64,000 bases of DNA from Acidobacteriota bacterium (GCA_003222395.1 QHWB01000033.1:62001-126000); one strand, 5' to 3'. Counted from the stretch's first letter, positions 26,506 to 35,589 are shown. Notes: a model not told the origin generated them from the sequence alone. Made by a program: numbers and translations.

Positions 26506-28710
26506 TCACTTTCCCGGATGGTACTGCCGCTCTACGTGCTGCTCGACGTCCGGCCGGTAGAAATACACCTCGCGCAGATCGCCGGTCGCGTATCGCGTGG
26601 CCTGATCGCCGAAGTGCGCCGACTTCGGATCGCCGCTCTCACCGCCGGCCGTGACCGCTCGCGCGCGCACGCGGTCGCCGAATTCGACGACGGCCACGAA
26701 GCTGTTGCCGCTCGTGCCATACATCTTCTTCGTGCCCGGATAGGTGCGCGCGCCGAACGACGCCAGCGATCCCCATCGCGCCGACGTGAACATGACCGGC
26801 GTGCTCGGCGCCGCATCGTCGAACTTCTGGACGATGTCGCCGTTGTTGCGCTGATAGCGGTTGATGATTCCCCACGGTGTCTTCCACGATCCGAAATCGT
26901 TCGTGAGCTTCTCCGACGCCGCCGACAGCGCCTGCAGCATCTGATCCGGCGTCGCCTTCGTCGCGATGTACTCGTCGGTGGAGATGCCGGCCTTGCGCGC
27001 ATCGGCCGCCACCTGGCGTCCGAGCTCCTCGCTCCAATAAACGGCGATCGAGTTCGGAACGGACGCGGCCGACCAGCGGTAATCCCAGTCGCGCAGCATT
27101 GCAATCTGCTCGCCGACCTTTCCCTTGAGGGGACTCGATGCAGGCGTCGCATCCCACGCTTTCAGCAGCGCCGGGATCTGCGCTTCGAACCCTGGCTGGT
27201 AGCTGTCGTACGCAGCGGCGACAAGGCTGTCGAGCGTGAAGTCCTTCCTGTTCTGCAGCACGCGGATCGCGTGGAGGCCGCGCGGGTTCTCGCCGCCGCG
27301 CTCGACGTAGGCCGGAAAGTCCGCCTTCTTCGGGCTGTCGGGACCGGCCGCCGACCACGGGTGGTTGTTCGTGTTGTAGAGCCATCCGCCCTTCGGGTTC
27401 AGCAAGCCTGGCGTCTCGTCGATCGACAGCACCCCCTTCCACTCCGTCGCCGGATCGCTACCATCCACAGGTTTGGTCCAGTCGAACTTCGGGTCGCGGC
27501 GCGGGATGAAGTTGGAATGGAAGTACGCGATGTTCCCTTCGGCGTCGGCGAAGATCGTGTTGTTCGACGAGTTGGTGTGGAGCTCCATCGTGTCGCGGAA
27601 CGTTCTGTAGTTCTTCGCCTTGGTCCGCGAGTAGGACTGCATCAACGCCTTCATCGGCTCCTGCATCAGGCGGACGCTCACCCATTTGCTGTCTGCCTCG
27701 CGCACCACCGGGCCGTGATGCGTGCGGTACACGGTGAACTCCTTGCGAGCCATTCCCGTTCCGCTCTTGTACGGGACGACGATCTTGCCGGTCTTCAGCG
27801 CGCGCTCCTCGTTCGCGTATTTGTAATAGAAGGTGTCGCCCTTCCTGACGACGGTTTCCAGGTACTCGTCGATGTTGTCGACGCCGCTCGACGTGTGCAT
27901 CCAGCCGGCGCGATCGTTGAAGCCCTGATAGATGAAGAACTGGCCCCACGTCAGGGCGCCGTACGCGTTCAGCCCTTCGTCGCTGACCATCTGCGCTTCG
28001 GAGCGGAAGAAGAACGACGTGTGCGGATTGATCAGCAGCAGCGCGTGATGCGCGGTCGTGTTCGACGGCGCGACCGCGGCGCCGTTCGATCCGGCCGGTT
28101 CCACGTACGCCGGTTCAACTTCCTTGTCCCGCCGAAACGCCGGAGGCGCGAAGGCGGAGGCCGTTTGGGTCCTGGGCCCGTGTCCGTAGAATTTCTCGAG
28201 CTCCGTCAGGTTGACGCGCTCGATGTCTCCGCCGATGCTTCCTTCGCTGAAGGTGAGCGCCATCCACGGCTCGAAGCGATTGATCACCCTGGCCTTCACG
28301 TTCGGGTGCGTATGCAGGTAGTAGTTCAACCCGTCGGCCCACGCGTTCATCAGCTTCTTCAGCCAGTCGGGACTCTTCTGGTACTGCGCTTTCATGTCAT
28401 CCGGATCGATGAAGATCTTCATGCGCAGGTCGCGGTAGATCTCGCCCTCGCCCTGCGCTTCCGCCAGCCGTCCCATCGAGTTGAGGAAGTTGGTCTCGAC
28501 GCGATTGAAATCGTCCTCGGCCTGCGCGTAGATGACGCCGAACACGGCGTCGGCGTCCGTCCTGCCGTAGACGTGCGCGATGCCCCAGGTATCGCGGACG
28601 ATCGTGATGTTCTGCGCCTGCCGCTCCCACGCGGCGGCGTCGTTGCCGGCCGCGCCCCGCAACACGCACGACGAGCAGGCGGCTGCTAGGATGAGCGCGA
28701 GTTTGTTCAT
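26506..28710 (-). CDS. Penicillin acylase family N-terminal-nucleophile hydrolase
   Basis: 734 aa, the normal precursor length. ATG 28710 follows GAGGG. A signal sequence (MNKLALILAAACSSC) is followed by the alpha chain (ITIVRDTWGIAHVYGRTDADA, GVIYAQAEDDF). The autoprocessing site is in PAGSNGAAV, where the Ser becomes the catalytic N-terminus of the beta chain. HHGPVV, FADAEGNIAYFHSNFIPRRD and LYNTNNHPW follow as in aculeacin/AHL acylases. It acts in the periplasm on an amide; substrate unknown (lactone signals, lipopeptides or beta-lactams are known for the family). Confidence 0.9.
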   Translation of the reverse strand: MNKLALILAAACSSCVLRGAAGNDAAAWERQAQNITIVRDTWGIAHVYGRTDADAVFGVIYAQAEDDFNRVETNFLNSMGRLAEAQGEGEIYRDLRMKIFIDPDDMKAQYQKSPDWLKKLMNAWADGLNYYLHTHPNVKARVINRFEPWMALTFSEGSIGGDIERVNLTELEKFYGHGPRTQTASAFAPPAFRRDKEVEPAYVEPAGSNGAAVAPSNTTAHHALLLINPHTSFFFRSEAQMVSDEGLNAYGALTWGQFFIYQGFNDRAGWMHTSSGVDNIDEYLETVVRKGDTFYYKYANEERALKTGKIVVPYKSGTGMARKEFTVYRTHHGPVVREADSKWVSVRLMQEPMKALMQSYSRTKAKNYRTFRDTMELHTNSSNNTIFADAEGNIAYFHSNFIPRRDPKFDWTKPVDGSDPATEWKGVLSIDETPGLLNPKGGWLYNTNNHPWSAAGPDSPKKADFPAYVERGGENPRGLHAIRVLQNRKDFTLDSLVAAAYDSYQPGFEAQIPALLKAWDATPASSPLKGKVGEQIAMLRDWDYRWSAASVPNSIAVYWSEELGRQVAADARKAGISTDEYIATKATPDQMLQALSAASEKLTNDFGSWKTPWGIINRYQRNNGDIVQKFDDAAPSTPVMFTSARWGSLASFGARTYPGTKKMYGTSGNSFVAVVEFGDRVRARAVTAGGESGDPKSAHFGDQATRYATGDLREVYFYRPDVEQHVERQYHPGK

Positions 28711-28800
28711 GAGTCCCTCGTCAAAAGGTCGCGATAAGTTACCACGATGCGCGATCGCGCCGGCCACGAGGACCGAGAATCCGCGTTATCATCCCTTCCG

Positions 28801-29325
28801 ATGAAGTTTCTTCGATTCGCCGTCGCCATCGCGATCCTCGTCGCGCCTCTGACTGCGCAGAAGCGATTGCGAGCGCCGGACGTGAAGTACGTCCCGAGCC
28901 CGCAGAGCGTCGTCGACGCGATGCTCGAGCTCGCGCACGTGACCGCCGCCGACATCGTCTACGACCTCGGCTCCGGCGACGGACGGATTCCGATCAGGGC
29001 GGCGCAGCGCTACGGCGCGCGCGCGGTCGGTGTCGAGCTCGAGCCGCGGCTCGTGGCCGAGGCCAGCGACAACGCGAAGAGAGCCGGCGTCGCGGGCCGC
29101 GTCTGGTTCGTGAATCAGGATCTGTTCGAAACCGATTTCAGCGACGCGACCGTCGTCACGCTCTTCCTGATGCCGCGGCTGAATCAACAGCTGATTCCGA
29201 AGCTGAAGGCGCTTCGTCCCGGCGCGCGCGTCGTCTCGCACATGTGGGACATGGGACCCGACTGGCCGCCGGAGCAGACGCAGGACGTCAGCGGACTGAT
29301 GATCTACCTGTGGACGATCCGGTAG
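28801..29325 (+). CDS. Exported SAM-dependent methyltransferase-like protein
   Basis: 174 aa. A clear signal peptide (MKFLRFAVAIAILVAPLTA) precedes a Rossmann methyltransferase: motif I DIVYDLGSGDGRIPIRAAQR, acidic VGVELEP, and NQDLFETDFSDATVVTLFLM. The fold resembles small lysine methyltransferases of the ATPSCKMT type. An exported enzyme needing SAM is odd; the hydrophobic N-terminus may instead anchor it facing the cytoplasm. It is divergent from the acylase and 21 bases ahead of the cytochrome c gene. Confidence 0.83.
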   Translation: MKFLRFAVAIAILVAPLTAQKRLRAPDVKYVPSPQSVVDAMLELAHVTAADIVYDLGSGDGRIPIRAAQRYGARAVGVELEPRLVAEASDNAKRAGVAGRVWFVNQDLFETDFSDATVVTLFLMPRLNQQLIPKLKALRPGARVVSHMWDMGPDWPPEQTQDVSGLMIYLWTIR

Positions 29326-29346
29326 CGCTGTCGTAGTATCCGGCGC

Positions 29347-30126
29347 ATGACGCTGCTGCTGCTCGTGTCCATTCTGTTCGCGACGGCCGCGCAGAATGCG
29401 CCAGGCGCCGCGAACGACATCAGGGAAGGCAAGAAGCTGTTCGACGGCATGTGCGCGCGGTGCCACGGCGTCGACGGCACCGGCGACGAAGGTCCGAGCC
29501 TCAATCGTCCGACGCTGACGCGCGCCCCGGACGACGAGTCGCTGCGGACGGTGATTCGCGACGGGATCCCCGACCGCGGCATGCCACGCGTGCGCCGCCT
29601 CACCGACACCGAGCTCGAACAGGTCGTCGCCTATGTGCGATCGCTCGGCCGTCGGTCGACCGGCACAGCCTCGGGAGACGCGCAGCGCGGGCGCGAGATC
29701 TACACGCGACTCGGCTGCGCCTCCTGCCACATTGTCTCCGGTCAGGGGAGCAGCTTCGGTCCCGATCTGACCGAGATTGGACTGCAGCGCGGCGGAGCGT
29801 ACCTTCGTCAGTCGGTTGTCGGTCCGGCCGAGGCGCTGCCGCGCGGCCTGTCGCTCGTCCCGGGCCGCGGCTTCGTCGAGTTCCTTCCGGTTCGCGTCGT
29901 GACGGGCGATGGCCGCGAGGTGCGTGGCGTGCGCATCAACGAGGACCCGTTCACCATTCAGCTGCGCGACACGACGAACCAGTTTCACTCGTACCGCAAG
30001 AGCGATCTGAAGCAACTCGACAAGGAGTTCGGCAAGAGCCTGATGCCGAGCTTCCGCGGACGGATCACCGACGCGGAACTGAACGACCTGGTCGCCTATC
30101 TGTCGGGCCTCAGAGGTGCGCTGTGA
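29347..30126 (+). CDS. Dihaem cytochrome c
   Basis: 259 aa with a signal peptide and two haem-binding motifs: MCARCHGVDGTGDEG and GCASCHIVSGQG. Each domain has a downstream Met candidate (RGMPRVRRLTD; SLMPSFRGRITD). Between them is a beta-rich stretch (VVTGDGREVRGVRINEDPFT) of the kind found in acidobacterial PVC-type cytochromes. Its TGA overlaps the GTG start of the PQQ dehydrogenase (GTGA), so it is the likely electron acceptor of that enzyme, in the role XoxG plays for XoxF. Confidence 0.9.
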   Translation: MTLLLLVSILFATAAQNAPGAANDIREGKKLFDGMCARCHGVDGTGDEGPSLNRPTLTRAPDDESLRTVIRDGIPDRGMPRVRRLTDTELEQVVAYVRSLGRRSTGTASGDAQRGREIYTRLGCASCHIVSGQGSSFGPDLTEIGLQRGGAYLRQSVVGPAEALPRGLSLVPGRGFVEFLPVRVVTGDGREVRGVRINEDPFTIQLRDTTNQFHSYRKSDLKQLDKEFGKSLMPSFRGRITDAELNDLVAYLSGLRGAL

Positions 30127-31715
30127 AGGCGCGCGCGTTCCTCGCCGCCGCATCGATCGCGCTCGCGGCGATTCATGCGTCGGCCCAAGTGTCGTATCAG
30201 CGGATCGTGAAAGCTGAGAGCGAACCATCGAACTGGCTCACCTACTCCGGCAATTACCAGTCGCACCGCTTCTCGCCGCTCACCGAGATCAACCGGCAGA
30301 ACGTCGGCCAGCTGAAGCCCGCGTGGGTATATCAGGTGCGGCGCACCGGCATCGTCGAAACCTCGCCGATCGTCGCCGACGGCGTCATGTATCTCACCGA
30401 GCCGCCGAGCACGGTGACGGCGCTCGACGTGCGCACCGGACGTCCGCTGTGGACGTACACGCCCGCAATCCCGACCGACGTCATCGTCATCGGATCGCCG
30501 CCGGTCAACCGCGGCGTCGCGATCCTCGACGACACGATTTTCTTCGGCACGGTGCACGGACATCTGATCGCGCTCGACGCGAAATCGGGCGCCGTGCGAT
30601 GGGACACCATCGTCGACGACAACAAGCTTGGCCATTACCTGACCAACGCGCCGCTCGCGCTCGCCGATCGGATCATCGTCGGCGTCTCGGGCGCGGAAGC
30701 TGGCATCCGCGGGTTTCTCGACGCGTACGATCCGAAAACGGGCAAGCGCGTGTGGCGCACGTACACCGTGCCCGGGCCCGGCGAGCCGGGGTTCGAGACC
30801 TGGGGCGGCGACAGCTGGAAGAACGGCGGCGGCTCGTCGTGGCTGACCGGTTCGTACGACCCTGCGCTCAATCTCGTGTACTGGGGCACAGGCAATCCCG
30901 GTCCCGACTGGAACGGCGACGTGAGGCCGGGCGACAACTTGTACACGTGCTCGCTGCTGGCGCTCAGCCCGGTGGACGGCAAGATCAAGTGGCACTTCCA
31001 GTTCACCCCGCACGACGTGCACGACTGGGACTCGAACGAAATCCCGATCCTCTTCGACGCGACGGTGAACGGCCGCGCGCGCAGGCTCGTCGCGATGGCG
31101 AATCGCAACGCGTTCTACTACGTGCTTGATCGCGAAACCGGCGAGTTCCTCACCGCCACGCCGTACGCGAAGCAGACGTGGGCGGATGGGATCGATGCGA
31201 AAGGACGCCCGCGCCTTCGCGCCGGCACCGATCCGAGCCTCGAGGGGACGCTCGTCTTCCCGAACATTCAAGGCGCGTCGAACTGGCCGAGTCCCTCGTA
31301 CAGCCCGCTCACGCGCCTGTTCTATCAGCCGGCGCGCGAGATGGGCACGTACTTCTACAAGGGCGAGTCGAAGTACAAAGCCGGCGAGCCGTTCGTCGCT
31401 GGCGGCGGACGCGCCGTCAACGGCGACGACGCGTGGGGCGCGGTGCGCGCAATCGAGGCGACGACGGGAAAGCTGAAATGGGAGTTCAAGCTGCTGTCGC
31501 CGCCATGGACCGGTCTGCTGTCCACGGCCGGCGGTCTCGTGTTCGGCGGAACGGAAGAAGGCAATTTCTTCGCGCTCGACGCCGAAACGGGAAAGCCTCT
31601 GTGGGACTTGCAGCTCGGCGGCGCGGTCAAAGCGAATCCGATCTCGTTCGGCGTCGACGGCAAGCAGTACATCGCCATCGCCGCCGGCTACGCGATTTTC
31701 GTCTTCGGCCTGTAA
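30123..31715 (+). CDS. PQQ-dependent alcohol dehydrogenase (methanol/ethanol family)
   Basis: 530 aa from GTG 30123, with signal peptide. An eight-bladed quinoprotein: SPLTEINRQNVGQLKPAWVY, then metal ligands Glu192 (SGAEAGIRG) and Asn258 (GTGNPG), and catalytic Asp301 in HDVHDWDSNE. Asp303, two residues after Asp301, is the position that marks lanthanide-using enzymes. The adjacent Cys-Cys pair of methanol dehydrogenases is replaced by Ser-Pro (GSPPVNRG, residues 124-131). Oxidises an alcohol in the periplasm and passes electrons to the coupled cytochrome c. Confidence 0.9.
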   Translation: MKARAFLAAASIALAAIHASAQVSYQRIVKAESEPSNWLTYSGNYQSHRFSPLTEINRQNVGQLKPAWVYQVRRTGIVETSPIVADGVMYLTEPPSTVTALDVRTGRPLWTYTPAIPTDVIVIGSPPVNRGVAILDDTIFFGTVHGHLIALDAKSGAVRWDTIVDDNKLGHYLTNAPLALADRIIVGVSGAEAGIRGFLDAYDPKTGKRVWRTYTVPGPGEPGFETWGGDSWKNGGGSSWLTGSYDPALNLVYWGTGNPGPDWNGDVRPGDNLYTCSLLALSPVDGKIKWHFQFTPHDVHDWDSNEIPILFDATVNGRARRLVAMANRNAFYYVLDRETGEFLTATPYAKQTWADGIDAKGRPRLRAGTDPSLEGTLVFPNIQGASNWPSPSYSPLTRLFYQPAREMGTYFYKGESKYKAGEPFVAGGGRAVNGDDAWGAVRAIEATTGKLKWEFKLLSPPWTGLLSTAGGLVFGGTEEGNFFALDAETGKPLWDLQLGGAVKANPISFGVDGKQYIAIAAGYAIFVFGL

Positions 31716-31720
31716 CGGGG

Positions 31721-31738
31721 GCAGCCCTAAAGGGCTGC
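31721..31738. terminator. Palindrome GCAGCCCTAAAGGGCTGC after the PQQ dehydrogenase
   Basis: A perfect 8-bp stem around AA, five bases after the dehydrogenase stop. There is no T-run, so Rho-independent termination is uncertain, but position and symmetry fit a gene-end element. It belongs to a dispersed family whose flank reads GCGCTAC. Confidence 0.5.
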
Positions 31739-31740
31739 GC

Positions 31741-31867
31741 TACGAGTCGATAGCGCACTACGGATCGATAACGCACCACAGCCCTAACCTAGTAGGCTAA
31801 AGGGCTGCGCTGCGGGTCGATAACGCACTACGGATCGATAACGCACGATTACGGATCGGTAGCGCAG
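31741..31867. repeat. Five 18-bp units TACGGATCGATAACGCAC interleaved with palindromes
   Basis: Units lie at 31741-31758, 31759-31776, 31811-31828, 31829-31846 and 31850-31867. They differ at a few positions (for example TGCGGGTCGATAACGCAC). A second, imperfect CAGCCCT...AGGGCTG palindrome (31779-31807) splits them into two plus three. The whole fills the gap between convergent genes ending at 31715 and 31872. Confidence 0.9.
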
Positions 31868-31881
31868 GCCTTTAGGCCTGC
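31864..31881. terminator. Palindrome GCAGGCCTTTAGGCCTGC overlapping the E2 stop codon
   Basis: An 8-bp perfect stem with a TT centre. The minus-strand TAA (31874-31872) that ends the E2 gene lies inside it. It faces the palindrome at 31721-31738 across the 18-mer array, so both convergent transcripts meet a hairpin. Confidence 0.55.
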
Positions 31882-33077
31882 TTCAGGAGATCGACCACGT
31901 CGTTGAGGAACGCCGCGCCGCGGGCGCCGTCGACGACGCGGTGATCGCACGAGAGCGTCAGCGTCATCATCGGACGGACCGCCGGCTGACCGTTCACCGC
32001 GACGACGCGATCCGCGATGGCGCCCACGGCGAGGATGCCGGCCTGCGGCGGCACGATGATCGCCGTGAACGCGTCGACGCGATACATCCCGAGATTGCTG
32101 ATAGTGAACGTCGCGCCGGAGATGTCGGCCGGCTGCAGCGTTCCCGCGCGCGCCCGCTCCGACAATTCCTTCCGGCGCGAGGCGATGCCGGCAAGCGAGC
32201 TCGCATCGGCGCGGTGAATGACGCCGGTGACGACGGCGTCCTCGACGGCAATCGCAATCGCGACGTTCACGTCGGCGCTGCCGCTGTTCAAGCGCGGATG
32301 CTTCCTGAGAGCGCGCGCGACGAGCGCGACCAGCAGGTCGGTGTGCGTGATGCCCGTCATCGCTTCGCGCATCGCGTTCAGCGCCGTGGCGTCGACGTCG
32401 CGCGAGAGGAAGAAATGAGGAACCGTCGTCCAGCTCTGCGTCGTGCGCTCGGCCATCAATCGAGCGGCCGACGATGACCCCGTAGGGGCGGAGCTTGCTC
32501 CGCCCGGTGCGGCTGAAGATCGTTGTGGCGCGGGGCCTTCACGTGGCGCGGGGCTTTCAGCCTCGCGATCCGGAATGTCATCCGCGACGATCTCGCCTCC
32601 GGGACCGGAGCCTTTGATCGTCGTCAGATCGACACCGCGTTCCTTCGCGAGCCGTCGCGCCTTCGGTGAAACGCGGATTTCGATGTTCGGGTTCGGGGCT
32701 GCAGGGTCCAGGTTCGCAGTTCCGTGGTTCGGGGGTTCGGCGTCGGAAGTGCCTGGAGCCTGCGAACCCGGAACCATGAACCCCGAACCCGGAACGCCGA
32801 ACCCGGAACCTGTGGCGGACGCATCCGGCGCCGTCTCGCCCGGCTGCAGCAGCCATGCGATGGTGTGTCCGACGGGGATGACTGCGCCCTCGCGCGCAGT
32901 CACGGCCGAGAGGATGCCGTCGCCAGGCGCTTCGACCTCGACGACGGCTTTGTCGGTTTCGATCTCGGCGAGCGGTTCCCCTTTCCTTACGGTCTCCCCT
33001 TCCTTCTTCCGCCACGACAGAAGTTTTCCCGTGTCCTGCGCCAACTCCAACGCGGGCATAACTACGCTTAAAGCCAT
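31872..33077 (-). CDS. Dihydrolipoamide acyltransferase (E2) of a 2-oxoacid/acetoin dehydrogenase
   Basis: 401 aa. A lipoyl domain at 1-80 carries Lys43 (ETDKAVVEV). A subunit-binding domain follows at about 135-170 (VSPKARRLAKERGVDL, GSGPGGEIVADDI). The catalytic domain runs from about 205 to the end, with His379 and Asp383 in DHRVVDG. It moves acyl groups from E1 to CoA. Both linkers (about 86-132 and 172-203) are Gly/Pro/Ser-rich and encoded by short repeats. Last gene of the E1alpha-E1beta-M24-E2 unit; no E3 gene is in the window. Confidence 0.92.
   Translation of the reverse strand: MALSVVMPALELAQDTGKLLSWRKKEGETVRKGEPLAEIETDKAVVEVEAPGDGILSAVTAREGAVIPVGHTIAWLLQPGETAPDASATGSGFGVPGSGFMVPGSQAPGTSDAEPPNHGTANLDPAAPNPNIEIRVSPKARRLAKERGVDLTTIKGSGPGGEIVADDIPDREAESPAPREGPAPQRSSAAPGGASSAPTGSSSAARLMAERTTQSWTTVPHFFLSRDVDATALNAMREAMTGITHTDLLVALVARALRKHPRLNSGSADVNVAIAIAVEDAVVTGVIHRADASSLAGIASRRKELSERARAGTLQPADISGATFTISNLGMYRVDAFTAIIVPPQAGILAVGAIADRVVAVNGQPAVRPMMTLTLSCDHRVVDGARGAAFLNDVVDLLKQA
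32486..32560. repeat. Palindrome and 17-mer repeats encoding the second E2 linker
   Basis: GGGCGGAGCTTGCTCCGCCC (32486-32505) is a perfect 9-bp stem around TT. Two copies of a GTGGCGCGGGGCYTTCA unit follow at about 32525-32541 and 32543-32559. All lie in frame inside the E2 gene, coding for residues of roughly 173-198. Confidence 0.85.
32685..32812. repeat. Inverted GTTCGGGTTCGGG array encoding the first E2 linker
   Basis: The left arm (about 32685-32742) repeats GTTCGG/GGTTCG. The right arm (about 32762-32812) repeats the complement, GAACCCGGAAC and CCGAACCC. The axis is near 32752. The array is in frame within the E2 gene and codes for the linker at about residues 89-131, giving repeated GSGF and VPGS peptides. 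Confidence 0.85.
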
Positions 33078-33093
33078 ATTCGAATTGCACCAT

Positions 33094-33185
33094 TGAAGTA
33101 CGAAGTCTGAAGTACGAAGTCTGAGGTACGAAATCGATCGGACTCCTTCTTACTTCAGACTTCGTACTACAGACTTCCAACTTCC
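33094..33185. repeat. Inverted AAGTACGAAGTCTG array between M24 gene and E2
   Basis: The left arm (33094-33132) has TGAAGTACGAAGTC repeated and a GAGGTACGAA variant. The right arm (about 33150-33185) has ACTTCAGACTTCGTACTACAG and further GACTTCCAACTTCC. The right arm runs into the 3' end of the M24 gene, encoding its last few residues and stop codon at 33167. Confidence 0.85.
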
Positions 33186-34504
33186 TGTGCACTCTTCGCG
33201 ATGAGATCGACGACGTCGCGGTTCGGCACGCCTTCGAGCTCGCGCGTCGTCTTCAACGGCCCGTCGACGGTGACGTAAGTGGCGCCGGCGACGAGCAGCT
33301 GTTCGGCGGGAAAGCGCGTGATGACTTCGTGTCCGCTCGGCGTCACCACGATTTCTTCTTCGATGCGCGCGGCGCTCCAGCCGTCCTTCGACGGCCAGAA
33401 GGTCTCGAGCGCGAACACCATGCCGGGCTTGATCTCGTGAGGATGCTCGAGCGACACGAGCCGGCTGATGACCGGCTTCTCCCAGATCGCCAGGCCGACG
33501 CCGTGGCCGAACTGCAGCGCGAACGCCGCTTCCTCGTTCGCGAAGCCGAAGTCCTGCGCCCGGGGCCACACCGACGCGACCTCCGCGGTCGAGCGGCCGG
33601 GACGAATCAGCTCGATCGCCGCGTCGAGATAGTCGCGGCAGCGCTTGTACGCGTCGATGAGCGCGTGCGACGCGAAGTTGATCGCGAAGCAACGGTAGTA
33701 GCACGTGCGATAGCCCATGTACGAGTGGAGGACGTCGTAATACACCGGATCGCCGGGACGCAGCACGCGATCCGAGAAGACGTGCGGATGCGGACTGCAC
33801 CGCTCGCCGGAAATCGCGTTCACGCCTTCGACGTACTCGGATCCGAGGTCGTACAGAACCTTGCTCACGAGCCCGACCGCTTCGTTCTCGCGCATGCCCG
33901 GCTTCATCGCCATGTACAGCTCGTGGTACGCGGCATCGACCATCATCGCCGAGTGCGTGAGCAGCGAGATCTCGTCCTCGGTCTTGATCTCGCGGGCATC
34001 GGACAGGAGCTGCTGACCGTCGACGACGGTCACGCCCTCCTTCTGCAGCGCGAACAGAATCGGCGGCTCGACGACGTCGATGCCGACCGGTTCCTTCAGA
34101 AGGCCGCGCGATTCGAGCTCGACGCGGAGTTTCTTCGCGACGTCCTCGGCGCGTCCCATCTCGGGCGTCATCGCTCCGCGCAGCAGCGCGATGCCGGCGC
34201 GCGACCGCTCGCCGAGCCACGGGCAATTGAGCTGGTGATGCCGCGCCGCCGAGCCGAAGTCCCACAGAATCGGGTCGTCGTTCTGCGGCAGCAGCGTGAA
34301 GCGGCTGATCTTGTCCTGCGCCCACGTGCCGATGTGGGTGGCGGTGATGTAGCGGACGTTGTTCATGTCGAAGCAGACGAGCGCGCCCAGCTCCGACTTC
34401 GCCAGCAGCTCTTTGATGCGCGCAAGGCGCTCGCGGCGCAGGCGATCGAAATCGATCCGCCGCTCCCAGTCGACGCCCATCGTGCCGTAGGTGCGAATCG
34501 CCAT
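33167..34504 (-). CDS. M24 (pita-bread) family protein, Xaa-Pro-peptidase-like with altered metal site
   Basis: 445 aa. An N-terminal creatinase-like domain (ALVCFDMNNVRYITATH) is followed by the pita-bread domain. Usual M24 ligands are two Asp, one His and two Glu. Here the first Asp (PVYYDVLHSYMGYR), the His (FGHGVGLAIWEKP) and both Glu (FALETFWP, ARIEEEIVV) are seen. The second Asp appears replaced in the TCYYRCF segment by Cys. It may therefore use one metal or act as a non-peptidase such as a creatinase-like C-N hydrolase or lyase. It sits between E1beta and E2 in the same direction. Confidence 0.82.
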   Translation of the reverse strand: MAIRTYGTMGVDWERRIDFDRLRRERLARIKELLAKSELGALVCFDMNNVRYITATHIGTWAQDKISRFTLLPQNDDPILWDFGSAARHHQLNCPWLGERSRAGIALLRGAMTPEMGRAEDVAKKLRVELESRGLLKEPVGIDVVEPPILFALQKEGVTVVDGQQLLSDAREIKTEDEISLLTHSAMMVDAAYHELYMAMKPGMRENEAVGLVSKVLYDLGSEYVEGVNAISGERCSPHPHVFSDRVLRPGDPVYYDVLHSYMGYRTCYYRCFAINFASHALIDAYKRCRDYLDAAIELIRPGRSTAEVASVWPRAQDFGFANEEAAFALQFGHGVGLAIWEKPVISRLVSLEHPHEIKPGMVFALETFWPSKDGWSAARIEEEIVVTPSGHEVITRFPAEQLLVAGATYVTVDGPLKTTRELEGVPNRDVVDLIAKSAQEVGSL

Positions 34505-34520
34505 AAGGTCTCACTAATCC

Positions 34521-34554
34521 TGTTTCGTGTTCTTGGTTTTCGCGGCTTTCGTGG
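34521..34554. repeat. TTCGTG-type repeat between E1beta and M24 genes
   Basis: TTTCGTGTTCTTGG, TTTTCGCGG and CTTTCGTGG follow each other in the gap between E1beta (stop 34567) and the M24 start (34504). The same unit is found inside two family B genes at 57351-57375 and 59791-59820. Confidence 0.7.
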
Positions 34555-34566
34555 ATCTCATGAGGC

Positions 34567-35581
<1,015 letters not shown>

Positions 35582-35589
<8 letters not shown>

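Noticed and set aside
31741-31867. Possible CRISPR or integron attachment array from 18-mers
   Set aside because: Units are directly adjacent or split by palindromes, without spacers; no integrase gene nearby.
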